DNA of 60,917 bases. Origin: Pseudobdellovibrionaceae bacterium (GTDB lineage: Bacteria > Bdellovibrionota > Bdellovibrionia > Bdellovibrionales > Bdellovibrionaceae). The first letter of the stretch is position 1. Each line of letters opens with the position of its first letter. Position numbers and translations under genes: made by a program. The stretch spans positions 1-60,917 of the forward strand of contig JABWCN010000024.1 in assembly GCA_013359135.1 (NCBI GenBank), in the 5' to 3' direction. The notes under the pieces are model-generated. The model did not search any database. It saw only the letters and a list, made by a program, of their open reading frames with translations, and was not told the DNA's origin. Below are positions 16,633 through 25,873 of this stretch, piece after piece.

Positions 16633-17345
16633 ACGCTGATTAACTCTTGTTGTTGGGTTATGGTGTAATCAGGAACTTCAAATTGATCAGTGGGTATATC
16701 TGAAGCATGTTCCCCAAAGCGAAAATAACAGGTCATAGCTCCAATTTCCTTGGCCATGCGTATTTCCTGAGAAAGACGATTGCCAATAGCAAGAAGTGCT
16801 GTTGGGGGTATATTTGATTGTTGTAAAATATGTTGGAAGGCTTGACGTTTATTTTTAAAATCTAAGCCATCTATAATTAAGTGATGGCTTGGAGGTATCC
16901 ATTGGCTTAGATGTAAAGACTTAATTTTTTGTTTTTGAGTTTCCGTTTCTCCAGATGTGACTAAATATAAAGTATATTTAGTGGACAAAAAGTCTAAGTT
17001 TTCTTTAGCTCCAGGAATTAAAGGTAAATCCATAGGAATTGGGGGTTGGTAAAAACAGCGGACAAGAAGTTCATAAAGTGAGGTTTCTTCTGTTGCCAGT
17101 TGGACACTTGGTAATGTTTTATTCGCCACAGTTAACTGTGGTTCTGAGGTCACAAGGGACTTAAAAAATTCTCTGTGTGATTTAGAACCAACAAATTCAA
17201 GCCTTTTGTTGTTAAATTCCAGAAAGGACTCTTTATAACCTCTTTGCTGTAGAACGGAATAGACCTCTTTGATTGCTAAAGGTATTAAAATATCCGTTGT
17301 ATTCAGAAGAGTATCATCAAGGTCAAAGGCAATAACTTTTGTCAT
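16620..17345 (-). CDS. HAD-superfamily hydrolase
   Basis: 241 residues. The HAD nucleophile motif FDLDDTLLNTTD lies at residues ~7-18, motif II is Thr/Ser in LYLVTSGE, a lysine follows in KIKSLHLSQW, and the end motif is LLAIGNRLSQEIRMAKEIG, where GNR replaces the common GDS. A helical cap is inserted after motif I, as in class I phosphoglycolate-phosphatase-like enzymes. Probable small-molecule phosphatase of unknown substrate. It is the first gene of the HAD-kinase-regulator string and overlaps the kinase by 13 bases, so translation may be coupled. Confidence 0.85.
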   Translation of the reverse strand: MTKVIAFDLDDTLLNTTDILIPLAIKEVYSVLQQRGYKESFLEFNNKRLEFVGSKSHREFFKSLVTSEPQLTVANKTLPSVQLATEETSLYELLVRCFYQPPIPMDLPLIPGAKENLDFLSTKYTLYLVTSGETETQKQKIKSLHLSQWIPPSHHLIIDGLDFKNKRQAFQHILQQSNIPPTALLAIGNRLSQEIRMAKEIGAMTCYFRFGEHASDIPTDQFEVPDYTITQQQELISVCRL

Positions 17346-17414
17346 ATATGGCTAATAGTACACACTAGATTTAGATTTTTGTAGAAGTAATTTTCTCTTG
17401 CGATGTGACTCGTT

Positions 17415-18824
17415 ATGAATTTATATGTTGGTATGGAAAAAACGCCAAATCAAACGACAAATATTAAAAGAAATGTTACCGCTATCATACTTGCCGCTGG
17501 TAAAGGCACTAGAATGAAATCGCCCTTGCCAAAAGTGCTCCACCCAGTGGCAGGACAGCCAATGATTGCTAGAATCATTGATGCCTGTAGAAAAGCAGAA
17601 ATTCAAGATCTAAGAATTGTGGTTGGCCATGGAGCTGCCCTGGTAAAAACAGTTCTAGAAAACAAAACAGTTTTCTTTTATGAACAAAAAGAACAATTTG
17701 GGACAGCTGATGCGGTTCGTTCTGCCGACGTAGAATCTCTTGAGGATGATGTGATTATTTTAAACGGGGATCACCCTTTGATTGAGTCCGAAGATTTGGC
17801 AAATTTTGTTCGTGAATTTAGAGATGAAAAATTAGATATTGGGCTTGTGACGACAAAACTCCCAGAGCCAGGTAGTTTTGGAAGAATTGTTAGAAATGCA
17901 GGAGAACTGTATGCCATTGTTGAGGCGAAAGATGCTTCGGCAGAAACTTTAAAAATCAACGAGATAAATACTGGAATATATGTGCTTAAAGCTCAGGTAC
18001 TAAAAGAGCTTTTACCTCAGATTAAAAATGAAAATGCTCAAAAAGAGTTTTATTTGACGGATATTATTTCACTAGCCATAGAAAATAAGAAAAAAGTGAA
18101 AACTATCCCTGGAAATAAGCGAGTCGCGTCTGGAGTAAATAGTCAGAAAGAACTAGCTCAGGCTTCAACCCATGTATTTAGAGCTCGAGCTGAAAAACTG
18201 ATGGAACAAGGGGTTGTGATTATAGATTCTAATAATGTTTACATCGAAGAAACAGTTCATGTAGGACCAGGCTCTGTTATTTACCCTGGAGTTTATCTCA
18301 AAGGGAAAACAGCTATCGGCAGTTTTTGTCTTGTGGAGCCTCATTGTTTTATTCAAGATTGTGTGATTGGTGATAGTGTTCAAATCAAAGCAGGATCTTA
18401 TCTAGAATCTTCTGTTGTTCAGAGTAAATGTTCACTTGGCCCCTATGCCAGATTACGTCCAGATACAGAACTAGCAGAAGAAGTTCATATTGGAAATTTT
18501 GTTGAAGTAAAAAAATCAAAACTGGGTAAGAAAACCAAAGCGGCGCACTTGGCTTATATTGGCGATGCTGAGATTGGAGAAGAGTGCAACATAGGTTGTG
18601 GAACTATTTTTGTGAATTACTTACCAAATAAATCAAAACACAAAACTAAAGTTGGTAATCATGCATTTATTGGTAGTGATGTCCAGCTGGTAGCTCCGCT
18701 TGAGGTTGGATCTAATGCCACTATTGGAGCTGGATCAGTTATTACTAAAGACGTTCCAGATGGTGCCTTGGCGGTAACAAGGGCGAGTCAAGTGATCAAA
18801 GAAAATTACAAACCAAAAAGGTAG
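17415..18824 (+). CDS. glmU: Bifunctional GlmU: GlcN-1-P acetyltransferase / GlcNAc-1-P uridylyltransferase
   Basis: Makes UDP-GlcNAc, the precursor of peptidoglycan and lipid A. The N-terminal nucleotidyltransferase is marked by ILAAGKGTRMKSPLPKVLHP and DVIILNGDHPLI. The C-terminal left-handed beta helix (hexapeptide repeats from about residue 260) ends with the acetyltransferase site motifs RLRPDTELAEEVHIGNFVEV and AAHLAYIGDAEIGEECNIG. At 469 residues it is full length. Neither the ATG at 17415 nor that at 17433 has a clear ribosome site; the domain start fits both. It is followed after 6 bases by glmS, forming an amino-sugar operon. Confidence 0.96.
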   Translation: MNLYVGMEKTPNQTTNIKRNVTAIILAAGKGTRMKSPLPKVLHPVAGQPMIARIIDACRKAEIQDLRIVVGHGAALVKTVLENKTVFFYEQKEQFGTADAVRSADVESLEDDVIILNGDHPLIESEDLANFVREFRDEKLDIGLVTTKLPEPGSFGRIVRNAGELYAIVEAKDASAETLKINEINTGIYVLKAQVLKELLPQIKNENAQKEFYLTDIISLAIENKKKVKTIPGNKRVASGVNSQKELAQASTHVFRARAEKLMEQGVVIIDSNNVYIEETVHVGPGSVIYPGVYLKGKTAIGSFCLVEPHCFIQDCVIGDSVQIKAGSYLESSVVQSKCSLGPYARLRPDTELAEEVHIGNFVEVKKSKLGKKTKAAHLAYIGDAEIGEECNIGCGTIFVNYLPNKSKHKTKVGNHAFIGSDVQLVAPLEVGSNATIGAGSVITKDVPDGALAVTRASQVIKENYKPKR

Positions 18825-18830
18825 AAAAAT

Positions 18831-20711
18831 ATGTGTGGAATTGTTGGTTATTTAGGGAATTTAAATCCCAAAGATGTGATTATAAGTGGTTTAAAAAAAT
18901 TAGAGTATCGCGGATACGACAGTGCTGGGTTAGCTATTTTACATAATGGTGAAACTAAACTCATACGAGCTCTTGGGAAATTGAAATCGTTGGAAGAGAA
19001 AATCACCTCAGAACAATTCAATGGGCATATTGGTATTGGGCACACTCGCTGGGCTACCCATGGGGTTCCTTCGGAACGAAATGCTCATCCTCACAAGGTA
19101 AGAGGCATTAGTTTAGTTCATAATGGAATTATTGAAAACTATCTTGATATTAAAGAAGAGTTAGTAAAGCAAGGTGCTAAAATTAATTCAGATACAGATT
19201 CTGAACTTGTGGCTCATTTGATCGCTAACGAAGTTGAAATTACTAAGGACTTGAAAAAGGCAGTAGAAAATATCTTAGATAAATTAAAAGGAGCCTTTTC
19301 TATTGTTGTAATGTGGGAGAAAAACCCGAATGAATTGATTGCCTTTAAGGACGGACCTCCTCTTGTTGTTGGCTTGGGAAAAAGTGAGAATTTTGTTGCC
19401 AGTGATGTGCAGGCGTTGATTTCATATACTAATCAGTTTATTTATCTTAACGACAGAGAAGTCGTTCAATTATCACAAGAAAAGGTCAGATTATTCTCCT
19501 CTCAAGGCGTTGCTATCGAAAGAAAACCAATCGTGTTAAATTGGAGTCCTGAACTTGTAGAAAAACAGGGTTTTTCTCACTTTATGTTGAAAGAAATCTA
19601 TGAGCAGCCAAGAGCTGTTGCTATGGCAATGGAGCCACATATTCTTAACCATCGAGTGGTGCTAAAAAATGTAGGTTTTCATGAAAAAGACTTACATCAT
19701 TTAGATCAAATAGATCCTTTAAAAGATTGGGAAACTACTCAAAAAGAATTTAGTAAAATTGAAAGAATCTTTATAATTGCCTGTGGAACTAGTTTTTATG
19801 CAGGGCAAATAGGTAAGTATTTAATTGAAAATTTATCGCAAATTCCTGTGGAAACTGATATTGCAAGTGAGTTCAGGTACCGCCAGCCGATTATTCCAAA
19901 AAATAGTCTTGTGCTGACAATTTCTCAAAGTGGTGAAACAGCAGATACTTTGGCAGCTATTCGATTGGCAAAAGAAAAAGGCGCTCTCACATTGTCGTTG
20001 TGTAATGTAAAAAACTCCTCCATTGATAGAGAGGCTCATGGGCATCTTTATATGAACGCCGGTCCAGAAATTGGTGTTGCTAGTACAAAAGCTTTTACGA
20101 CAACTCTAGTGGTTTTAAATCTTTTAGCTATCACTTTTGGAAAAGTAAAAAAGCTAATTTCTGAAGAGCAAGAATTAACTTTAGTTCAAGAATTGTTATC
20201 TATTCCAAGTAAAATGGAAGTAGTCTTGTCGTATGATAAATATTTTCAAACAGCAGCAGAGAATTTGAAAAAATTTAAAGGCTTTTTGTTTATGGGGCGC
20301 GGAGTGAGCTACCCGATTGCGATGGAAGGCGCCTTGAAACTCAAGGAGCTTGCTTATCTTCATGCAGAAGGTTATGCAGCTGGAGAAATGAAACACGGTC
20401 CCTTAGCTTTGATTGACGAGCGGATGGCTATTGTTATGATTGTTCCTCATGATGCTAACTTTGAAAAAACTGTGAGCAATTTGGAAGAGGCTAAAGCTAG
20501 GGGTGGACAAATCATTACTCTTGGCTCAGGAGAAAATGAAAGACTTAAATCCATCAGCTTGACATATCTTCCGGTACCTAAAGCGGAGTGGAATCTGAAT
20601 CCTATCCTCTATGTGGTTCCTATGCAGCTCATGGCGTTTCACTTAGCATGTATTCTTGGTTACGATGTAGATCAGCCAAGAAATTTAGCAAAATCTGTAA
20701 CGGTTGAATAA
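18831..20711 (+). CDS. glmS: Glutamine-fructose-6-phosphate aminotransferase GlmS
   Basis: Converts fructose-6-phosphate and glutamine into glucosamine-6-phosphate, the step feeding GlmU. It starts MCGIVGYLG with the catalytic Cys2 of the class II glutaminase domain, followed by GHTRWATHG and the SDTDSELVAH region. Two SIS sugar-isomerase domains follow (ISQSGETADTLAA; GRGVSYPIAMEGALKLKELA). The C-terminus ends DQPRNLAKSVTVE as expected. At 626 residues it is slightly longer than the common 608-610. Gap of 6 bases from glmU; no glmS ribozyme leader is possible in that spacing. Confidence 0.97.
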   Translation: MCGIVGYLGNLNPKDVIISGLKKLEYRGYDSAGLAILHNGETKLIRALGKLKSLEEKITSEQFNGHIGIGHTRWATHGVPSERNAHPHKVRGISLVHNGIIENYLDIKEELVKQGAKINSDTDSELVAHLIANEVEITKDLKKAVENILDKLKGAFSIVVMWEKNPNELIAFKDGPPLVVGLGKSENFVASDVQALISYTNQFIYLNDREVVQLSQEKVRLFSSQGVAIERKPIVLNWSPELVEKQGFSHFMLKEIYEQPRAVAMAMEPHILNHRVVLKNVGFHEKDLHHLDQIDPLKDWETTQKEFSKIERIFIIACGTSFYAGQIGKYLIENLSQIPVETDIASEFRYRQPIIPKNSLVLTISQSGETADTLAAIRLAKEKGALTLSLCNVKNSSIDREAHGHLYMNAGPEIGVASTKAFTTTLVVLNLLAITFGKVKKLISEEQELTLVQELLSIPSKMEVVLSYDKYFQTAAENLKKFKGFLFMGRGVSYPIAMEGALKLKELAYLHAEGYAAGEMKHGPLALIDERMAIVMIVPHDANFEKTVSNLEEAKARGGQIITLGSGENERLKSISLTYLPVPKAEWNLNPILYVVPMQLMAFHLACILGYDVDQPRNLAKSVTVE

Positions 20712-20716
20712 AGTTT

Positions 20717-22309
20717 ATGATTAGTACTTCGAATGTGAGTCTTAGATTTGGTGGCAGAAAATTGTTTGAGGATGTAAATGTTAAATTTACTCCTGGTAAC
20801 TGCTATGGTGTTATCGGTGCCAATGGAGCTGGAAAGTCTACTCTGTTGAAGGTTCTTTCTAAAGAAATTGAACCAAATACAGGTGAGGTAATTTTGCCTC
20901 CTAAAAAACGTATTTCTGTTTTGAAACAGGATCATTTTGCTTATGATGAGTTTTCTGTTTTAAGAACGGTTATGATGGGAAATGCTCGACTTTTAGAGAT
21001 CATCGAAGAAAAAGAAAAAATATATGCCAAAGAAGACTTTTCTGAAGCAGATGGTTTAAGAGCTTCTGAATTGGAAAGTGAGTTTGCAGAGCTTAATGGT
21101 TGGGAGGCGGAGTCTGAGGCAAGTGTTATGCTCTCTGAGCTGGGAATTCCTAATGAAAAGCACGATGTGCTGATGAAAGATCTTGAATCTAGTGAAAAAG
21201 TGAAAGTGCTTTTAGCTCAGGCTCTTTTTGGTAAACCAGATGTTTTGTTAATGGATGAGCCGACAAATCATTTGGATATGTATGCTATCACTTGGTTGGA
21301 GGAGTTTTTATATCAGTTTGAAAACACTGTTATTGTAGTTTCGCATGATCGTCACTTTTTAAATAAAGTCTGTACTCATATTGTTGATGTCGATTTTGGT
21401 AAGGTCACTGTCTATACAGGTAATTACGAGTTTTGGAAGCAGGCATCTGAGTTAAATATGAGATTAAAGTCAGATCAGAATAAAAAGAATCAGGAAAAAG
21501 CAGATGAGCTTAAGAGTTTTATTCAAAGGTTTAGTGCCAATGCCTCGAAGTCCCGTCAGGCATCTTCGCGACAAAAACAATTAGAAAAGTTAGATCTAGC
21601 TGACTTGCCAGTATCTTCAAGACGACAACCTTTCGTTGGATTTGATCCTAAGCGTGAGGCTGGGAATGATATTCTTACTGTTAAAAATCTTTCGAAGACC
21701 GTCAATGGTCAAGAAATTCTAAAAAATGTACATTTCACAGTTAATAAAAACGATAAAATTGCTCTTGTTGGCAAGAATGATTTGGCTAAGACGACTCTTC
21801 TCGAAATTTTAGCTGGAGATTTAACTCCAGATACGGGAGAAATTAGCTGGGGGATTACCACAACAAAGAGTTATTTCCCTGCTGATAATTCTAAGTATTT
21901 CAACACAGAAGCCAATACCTTGGTGGATTGGCTCCGTGAATATTCAGAGGAAAAAGACGAGAGTTTTTTACGCGGATTTCTTGGAAAGATGTTATTTAGT
22001 GGCGAGGAAGCTTTAAAGAAACCTAAAGTTCTTTCCGGCGGAGAAAAAGTTAGGTGTATGTTTTCCAAAATGATGCTTTCTGGAGCCAATGTTCTGTTGC
22101 TTGATGGTCCAACAGCTCATCTTGATCTAGAAAGTATTACGTCAGTGAATGAAGGAATTAAAAGATTTAAAGGAACCGTTATTTTTAGTTCTCAAGACCA
22201 TGAGTTTGTACAAACTGTAGCTAACCGAATTATCGAACTTGATGTGACCGTTGTGGAAGATTTAAAAATTACCTTTGATGAATATTTATCAATCAAAATG
22301 AAAGTCTAA
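20717..22309 (+). CDS. ABC-F family ATPase (YbiT/YkpA-like)
   Basis: Soluble tandem ATPase of 530 residues with no membrane domain, of the ABC-F class that acts at the ribosome. The first cassette has Walker A GANGAGKSTLL and Walker B VLLMDEPTNHLD. The second has an atypical Walker A region, GKNDLAKTTLL, a typical LSGGEKVRCMFSKMML signature, and LLLDGPTAHLD where the catalytic Glu of DEP is Gly. The modified loop around residue 160 (LESSEKVKVLLAQALF) and the second Walker A resemble the YbiT/YkpA subgroup. The gene follows glmS by 5 bases and its last bases overlap the convergent gene at 22306. Confidence 0.9.
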   Translation: MISTSNVSLRFGGRKLFEDVNVKFTPGNCYGVIGANGAGKSTLLKVLSKEIEPNTGEVILPPKKRISVLKQDHFAYDEFSVLRTVMMGNARLLEIIEEKEKIYAKEDFSEADGLRASELESEFAELNGWEAESEASVMLSELGIPNEKHDVLMKDLESSEKVKVLLAQALFGKPDVLLMDEPTNHLDMYAITWLEEFLYQFENTVIVVSHDRHFLNKVCTHIVDVDFGKVTVYTGNYEFWKQASELNMRLKSDQNKKNQEKADELKSFIQRFSANASKSRQASSRQKQLEKLDLADLPVSSRRQPFVGFDPKREAGNDILTVKNLSKTVNGQEILKNVHFTVNKNDKIALVGKNDLAKTTLLEILAGDLTPDTGEISWGITTTKSYFPADNSKYFNTEANTLVDWLREYSEEKDESFLRGFLGKMLFSGEEALKKPKVLSGGEKVRCMFSKMMLSGANVLLLDGPTAHLDLESITSVNEGIKRFKGTVIFSSQDHEFVQTVANRIIELDVTVVEDLKITFDEYLSIKMKV

Positions 22310-23748
22310 CCAAACTGCGATTGAATTAAATAGTGATAATAGACTTTAACACGTTCTACGAAGTCTATGGTTTCATAGCCACGAGCTTCGCCGAATTGAG
22401 TGTCTTTAAAGTATTTTTCTTCTGTCAGTTTAGGTAGCGTTTGGCGAAGTTGGTGCCACTGGTAAGGATTTTTACCTTCAGAAATTGCAATTTTAAAGGC
22501 ATCATTTAGGTGACCAATTCCAATGTTATAGGCAGCCAAAGCTAAAATAACTTTATCACTTGAGTTCAGGTGGGGAGGCATTTGTTGAATAAGTTGTTTT
22601 AAGTATTTGGCTCCACCCATGATGTTTTCCTCAACATTATGAATATCTATAATTCCCAAATCTTTTGCTGTCTTTTTGGTGATCTGCATGAATCCTTCAA
22701 CACCAGTAAAACTTTTGGCATGAGGAATCCACTTTGACTCTTGGTAGGCGACTGCAGCAATGAGTTCCCAAGGTAATTCATGTATTTTCCCTGCCTGTTT
22801 AAAAAAAGTTACGAAATCTGGTAGTGTTTCTTTTGTATTCTTAATAAATTGATTGATATCTCTTTTGTCGACATTTTCACTTATAAGTCGATAACGGTCT
22901 AAAATTTTTATGATCGAGCCATCTCTTGAGGCTGCTTGGAACCAGGCTTTTAAAAGAGGATTTAAATAGTCTAAATCTTTTTGAATCATCCAATTCAAAG
23001 AGAAATAATCTTTTAGCTTCATTTTAAACTCAACATTGGGGAACTGTTTTTGAAAGAAAAGTCCCTCTGAGTGAAGGGCAATAAGACAATCATTTCTTTG
23101 TACTTGAACTTCTTTAAAAGCACGTAAACTGGAGCCATTAACCCAGAGATCAATTTTCATGAGAGGGTTTTCTTTAAGCAAATTTTGATAAGAAAGAACC
23201 TGATTGTATCTTTCAAAAGTAATGACTTTTTTCTGAGTTAAATCGGCAACGCCATTAATTTCTATATTTCTATGGCAGAATAAGGAGAGTGAAGCCGCTT
23301 CATAGTCGGGGCCTGAGTTAAAGCCAAGGGAGGTGATATAGCTTTTAGGAAAACGACCAGCGGCAATATGTCCATGTCCTTTTTGGAACTGCCCGATCAA
23401 ATCAGATTCATTATTAAAGGGAATAAACTTGATCTTTTTTCCATAAAAATTAGCAAACTCACTCAAAAGATCAAAATCAAGTCCTTTGCTTAGACTAACT
23501 CCTGCCTGAGTTGAACCTTTGGCTGTGAAAGATAAGGGCTGATTTAAAATAAGTACTTCTATGATATCTTGGCTTTGTAGAGAGCTTAATTGTTGTTCAG
23601 AATAATAATGTGGTCCTTCGCAATTGCTTGTTAGGATAAAAAATCCCAGAAGCCAAATTTTGAGCAACCGAGAAGATTTAAGTTTGTTCCAGTTTATTTG
23701 TCTGTCTAATTTCATGAGGTCGCCGTGATAATCTAGCCGGAGGGACAT
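22306..23748 (-). CDS. MltF-like lytic transglycosylase lipoprotein
   Basis: Membrane-bound peptidoglycan lyase with the two-part architecture of MltF. A periplasmic solute-binding-like domain covers residues ~60-280 (VLILNQPLSFTAKG to the DYFSLNWMIQKD region). A C-terminal SLT goose-lysozyme domain has catalytic Glu in ELIAAVAYQESKW, GVEGFMQITKKTAKDLG, and AAYNIGIGHLNDA. A signal peptide ending FFILTSNC|E provides the lipobox. Translation may begin at 23748 or at the ATG at 23715, where the typical Lys-rich n-region starts; neither has a strong ribosome site. It cleaves glycan strands to 1,6-anhydro ends, in wall turnover or, in a predator, prey-wall entry. Confidence 0.9.
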   Translation of the reverse strand: MSLRLDYHGDLMKLDRQINWNKLKSSRLLKIWLLGFFILTSNCEGPHYYSEQQLSSLQSQDIIEVLILNQPLSFTAKGSTQAGVSLSKGLDFDLLSEFANFYGKKIKFIPFNNESDLIGQFQKGHGHIAAGRFPKSYITSLGFNSGPDYEAASLSLFCHRNIEINGVADLTQKKVITFERYNQVLSYQNLLKENPLMKIDLWVNGSSLRAFKEVQVQRNDCLIALHSEGLFFQKQFPNVEFKMKLKDYFSLNWMIQKDLDYLNPLLKAWFQAASRDGSIIKILDRYRLISENVDKRDINQFIKNTKETLPDFVTFFKQAGKIHELPWELIAAVAYQESKWIPHAKSFTGVEGFMQITKKTAKDLGIIDIHNVEENIMGGAKYLKQLIQQMPPHLNSSDKVILALAAYNIGIGHLNDAFKIAISEGKNPYQWHQLRQTLPKLTEEKYFKDTQFGEARGYETIDFVERVKVYYHYLIQSQFG

Positions 23749-23847
23749 AGCAAGACATGCTCCGGCAATTTCCTACCAGCTCTAATATATGGACAGCTTA
23801 GTGATTGCGTCATAGAAAATATGTGAAATTCTAGTTTTTTTAGTCAA

Positions 23848-23873
23848 TACTCCTCTTCCGTTTTAGAGGGGTA
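23848..23873 (+). promoter_or_regulatory. Ribosome-site-masking hairpin before tdk
   Basis: TACTCCTCT (23848-23856) pairs with AGAGGGGTA (23865-23873) through 9 bp with one G-U, leaving an 8-base loop. The 3' arm is the Shine-Dalgarno sequence itself and ends 3 bases before the tdk ATG at 23877, so the stem could repress translation. Confidence 0.4.
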
Positions 23874-23876
23874 CTC

Positions 23877-24458
23877 ATGTCTGAATTTTCTTATTTTCAA
23901 ACTCGTGGTTGGATTGAAGTGATTGTTGGTTCTATGTTTAGTGGTAAAACAGAAGAGCTAATTCGTCGTACTCGTCGTGCTGAATTTGCCAAACTTAAAG
24001 TTCAGGTATTTAAACCTGTTATTGATAACAGATATAAAGAAAAAGAAGTCACATCACACAATTTGAATACTGTGGATGCAATCCCTTTGAACCATATTGA
24101 GGAAATATGGGACCATTTGAGTCCTAAAACCAGAGTCGTAGGTATTGATGAGGGACAGTTTTTCGATCCTTCGATAGTTCAGGTGGTTCAAGACCTTGCT
24201 GATAGAGGGCTTAGGGTAATTATTGCAGGTCTCGATACTGATTGGAAAGGACGTCCCTTTGAGCCTATGCCCACCTTAATGGCGATTGCTGAAAACGTAA
24301 CTAAACAACACGCTGTCTGTATGGTTTGTGGAGCTCCAGCCAGTAGGACTCAAAAAACTTCTGGAGGAGATTCGCAAATTGAAGTTGGAGCTGCAGAATC
24401 CTACGAGGCGCGATGTCGGGAACACTTTGTTGCTAAGGTAGATCAGAGAACTGTGTAA
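23877..24458 (+). CDS. tdk: Thymidine kinase (type II)
   Basis: Phosphorylates thymidine with ATP in the nucleoside salvage pathway. At 193 residues it is a normal length for type II TK. The P-loop GSMFSGKT is at residues 18-25, the catalytic Glu in [11 protein letters not shown], the lasso region in [16 protein letters not shown], and the structural zinc ligands in CMVCGA plus the C-terminal Cys/His (CREHF). Salvage of nucleosides suits an organism feeding on other cells' DNA. It is a single gene divergent from the MltF-like gene. Confidence 0.96.
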   Translation: MSEFSYFQTRGWIEVIVGSMFSGKTEELIRRTRRAEFAKLKVQVFKPVIDNRYKEKEVTSHNLNTVDAIPLNHIEEIWDHLSPKTRVVGIDEGQFFDPSIVQVVQDLADRGLRVIIAGLDTDWKGRPFEPMPTLMAIAENVTKQHAVCMVCGAPASRTQKTSGGDSQIEVGAAESYEARCREHFVAKVDQRTV

Positions 24459-24617
24459 AAAAAGTTCATGGTTCTTTATTACTTTGAACTGAGTCTCTTT
24501 TGTTTGCCGTTAAGCTGAAAATCAATTGAAATCAACTAGAGCCTGTTTACTGTAGCTTAAGACTATGAAAGTCATAATGATTTTTTATTCTCTATGAAAA
24601 TTCTACTGAATAGTAAC

Positions 24618-24648
24618 TTGACATTTCAAACGGTCTTTTTTTTTTAAT
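24618..24648 (+). promoter_or_regulatory. Putative promoter for the 24701-28133 pair
   Basis: A consensus -35 TTGACA at 24618-24623 precedes TTTTAA/TTTAAT at 18-19 bases. The rest of the 242-base tdk-24701 gap shows no gene or strong hairpin. Confidence 0.4.
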
Positions 24649-24700
24649 AGTACATTCTTCTAAAGTACGATATAGCTTCCCGAGTGATAGGGGTGTTCAA

Positions 24701-25873
24701 ATGAGGGTAATAAAAACGGGGTTAATACTTTTAATAACAACTTCCTTGTGGGCTCAGGATGTGACAACCAAACTGCCAGTAAATAATGCCAGTGTGTTAA
24801 CTCATCCTATTCCGCAAACCAAAGAATCATCTGTGACTTATTCTGGTGGCATTAAAGTCACTACATTAGGTAGAAGTGTTTCTGATAATAACTTAAAATC
24901 TAGTGTTGGTTGGTCTTTTGTTGAAGTAGGCGTAGATTCAAAATATTTTGATTGGTTGTCTTTTAGTTTTAATATTGCAGGTGTTTTAGGAGAAGGTGCA
25001 GCTCAGAATTACCTATCTGATGATGGGGCTCCAGCTAATGTTGTTATTATTGATTCAATTGGCTTAGAAGTGAAACCATTTAAAGAACTTTCTTTAAAAG
25101 CAGGGGTTATTGGTTACAAAATAAATCCAATATTAACAACAATGACTCCTGGAACGAGTCTAGGGGCAGAACAAAAACTTGAGTTCACAACTAATAACGA
25201 AGCATTTAAGTTAGCTTTTATAGGTAATGAAGCTATTCCTTCTGTAGGCATGGTTAAAGGAAAAGTAGATGAAGGTAAAGATCCTTTTTTCTTGGCAGGT
25301 ACTGTCCAGGTGGATCTTAAATTAGAGCCATTAAAAACGACGCTTAAGGGAGCAGCGACTCAATTTAAATTTGGAAATTTACCTGATAGCACAGCTAAAA
25401 CTTCTTTGACTGGTGGGAATTCAATCAACTCAGTGGCTGGAACAGGTGATCAAATGCATTATCTTATTGGGTTTGCAGGTATAGAGAATGCCGGATTGTT
25501 AGAGACAGAATGGACTTCAAAATTTTCTACAACACTCAAAGCTGCTGTCATTGAAAACACACAAGCTGCGACTTTAAATAAAGGAAATTTGGCAGTTTTA
25601 AGTGCTAAGTGGAAATTAGGGAATGTAATTTTAAAACCAGCATATACATTATTTGAAATTCAAGCTGATACAACACCTTCTTCATATTCTATATTAACAA
25701 ATAGATACAACAACAGAACGGGATCAAAGGTTGCTTTCGATGTTGAGCTTGAAAAACAAAAATTAGTTTTCTTTGGTAATTATACGAAAGCTGATGTTTT
25801 GGATAATAGTCCGTTTATTTTTGATAGGGAAATTTATAATTTAGGGGTGGAGGTTAATTATGACTTATTTTAA
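24701..25873 (+). CDS. Putative outer-membrane beta-barrel protein
   Basis: 390 residues. The signal peptide is MRVIKTGLILLITTSLWAQ, followed by a chain of alternating amphipathic strands (SVGWSFVEVGVDSKYFDWLS, LKTTLKGAATQFKFG, VAFDVELEKQKLVFFGNY). The end, LGVEVNYDLF, has the C-terminal phenylalanine typical of proteins folded by the BAM complex. No named family is recognised. It overlaps the following lipoprotein gene by 14 bases, so the two are probably a functional outer-membrane pair. Confidence 0.7.
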   Translation: MRVIKTGLILLITTSLWAQDVTTKLPVNNASVLTHPIPQTKESSVTYSGGIKVTTLGRSVSDNNLKSSVGWSFVEVGVDSKYFDWLSFSFNIAGVLGEGAAQNYLSDDGAPANVVIIDSIGLEVKPFKELSLKAGVIGYKINPILTTMTPGTSLGAEQKLEFTTNNEAFKLAFIGNEAIPSVGMVKGKVDEGKDPFFLAGTVQVDLKLEPLKTTLKGAATQFKFGNLPDSTAKTSLTGGNSINSVAGTGDQMHYLIGFAGIENAGLLETEWTSKFSTTLKAAVIENTQAATLNKGNLAVLSAKWKLGNVILKPAYTLFEIQADTTPSSYSILTNRYNNRTGSKVAFDVELEKQKLVFFGNYTKADVLDNSPFIFDREIYNLGVEVNYDLF

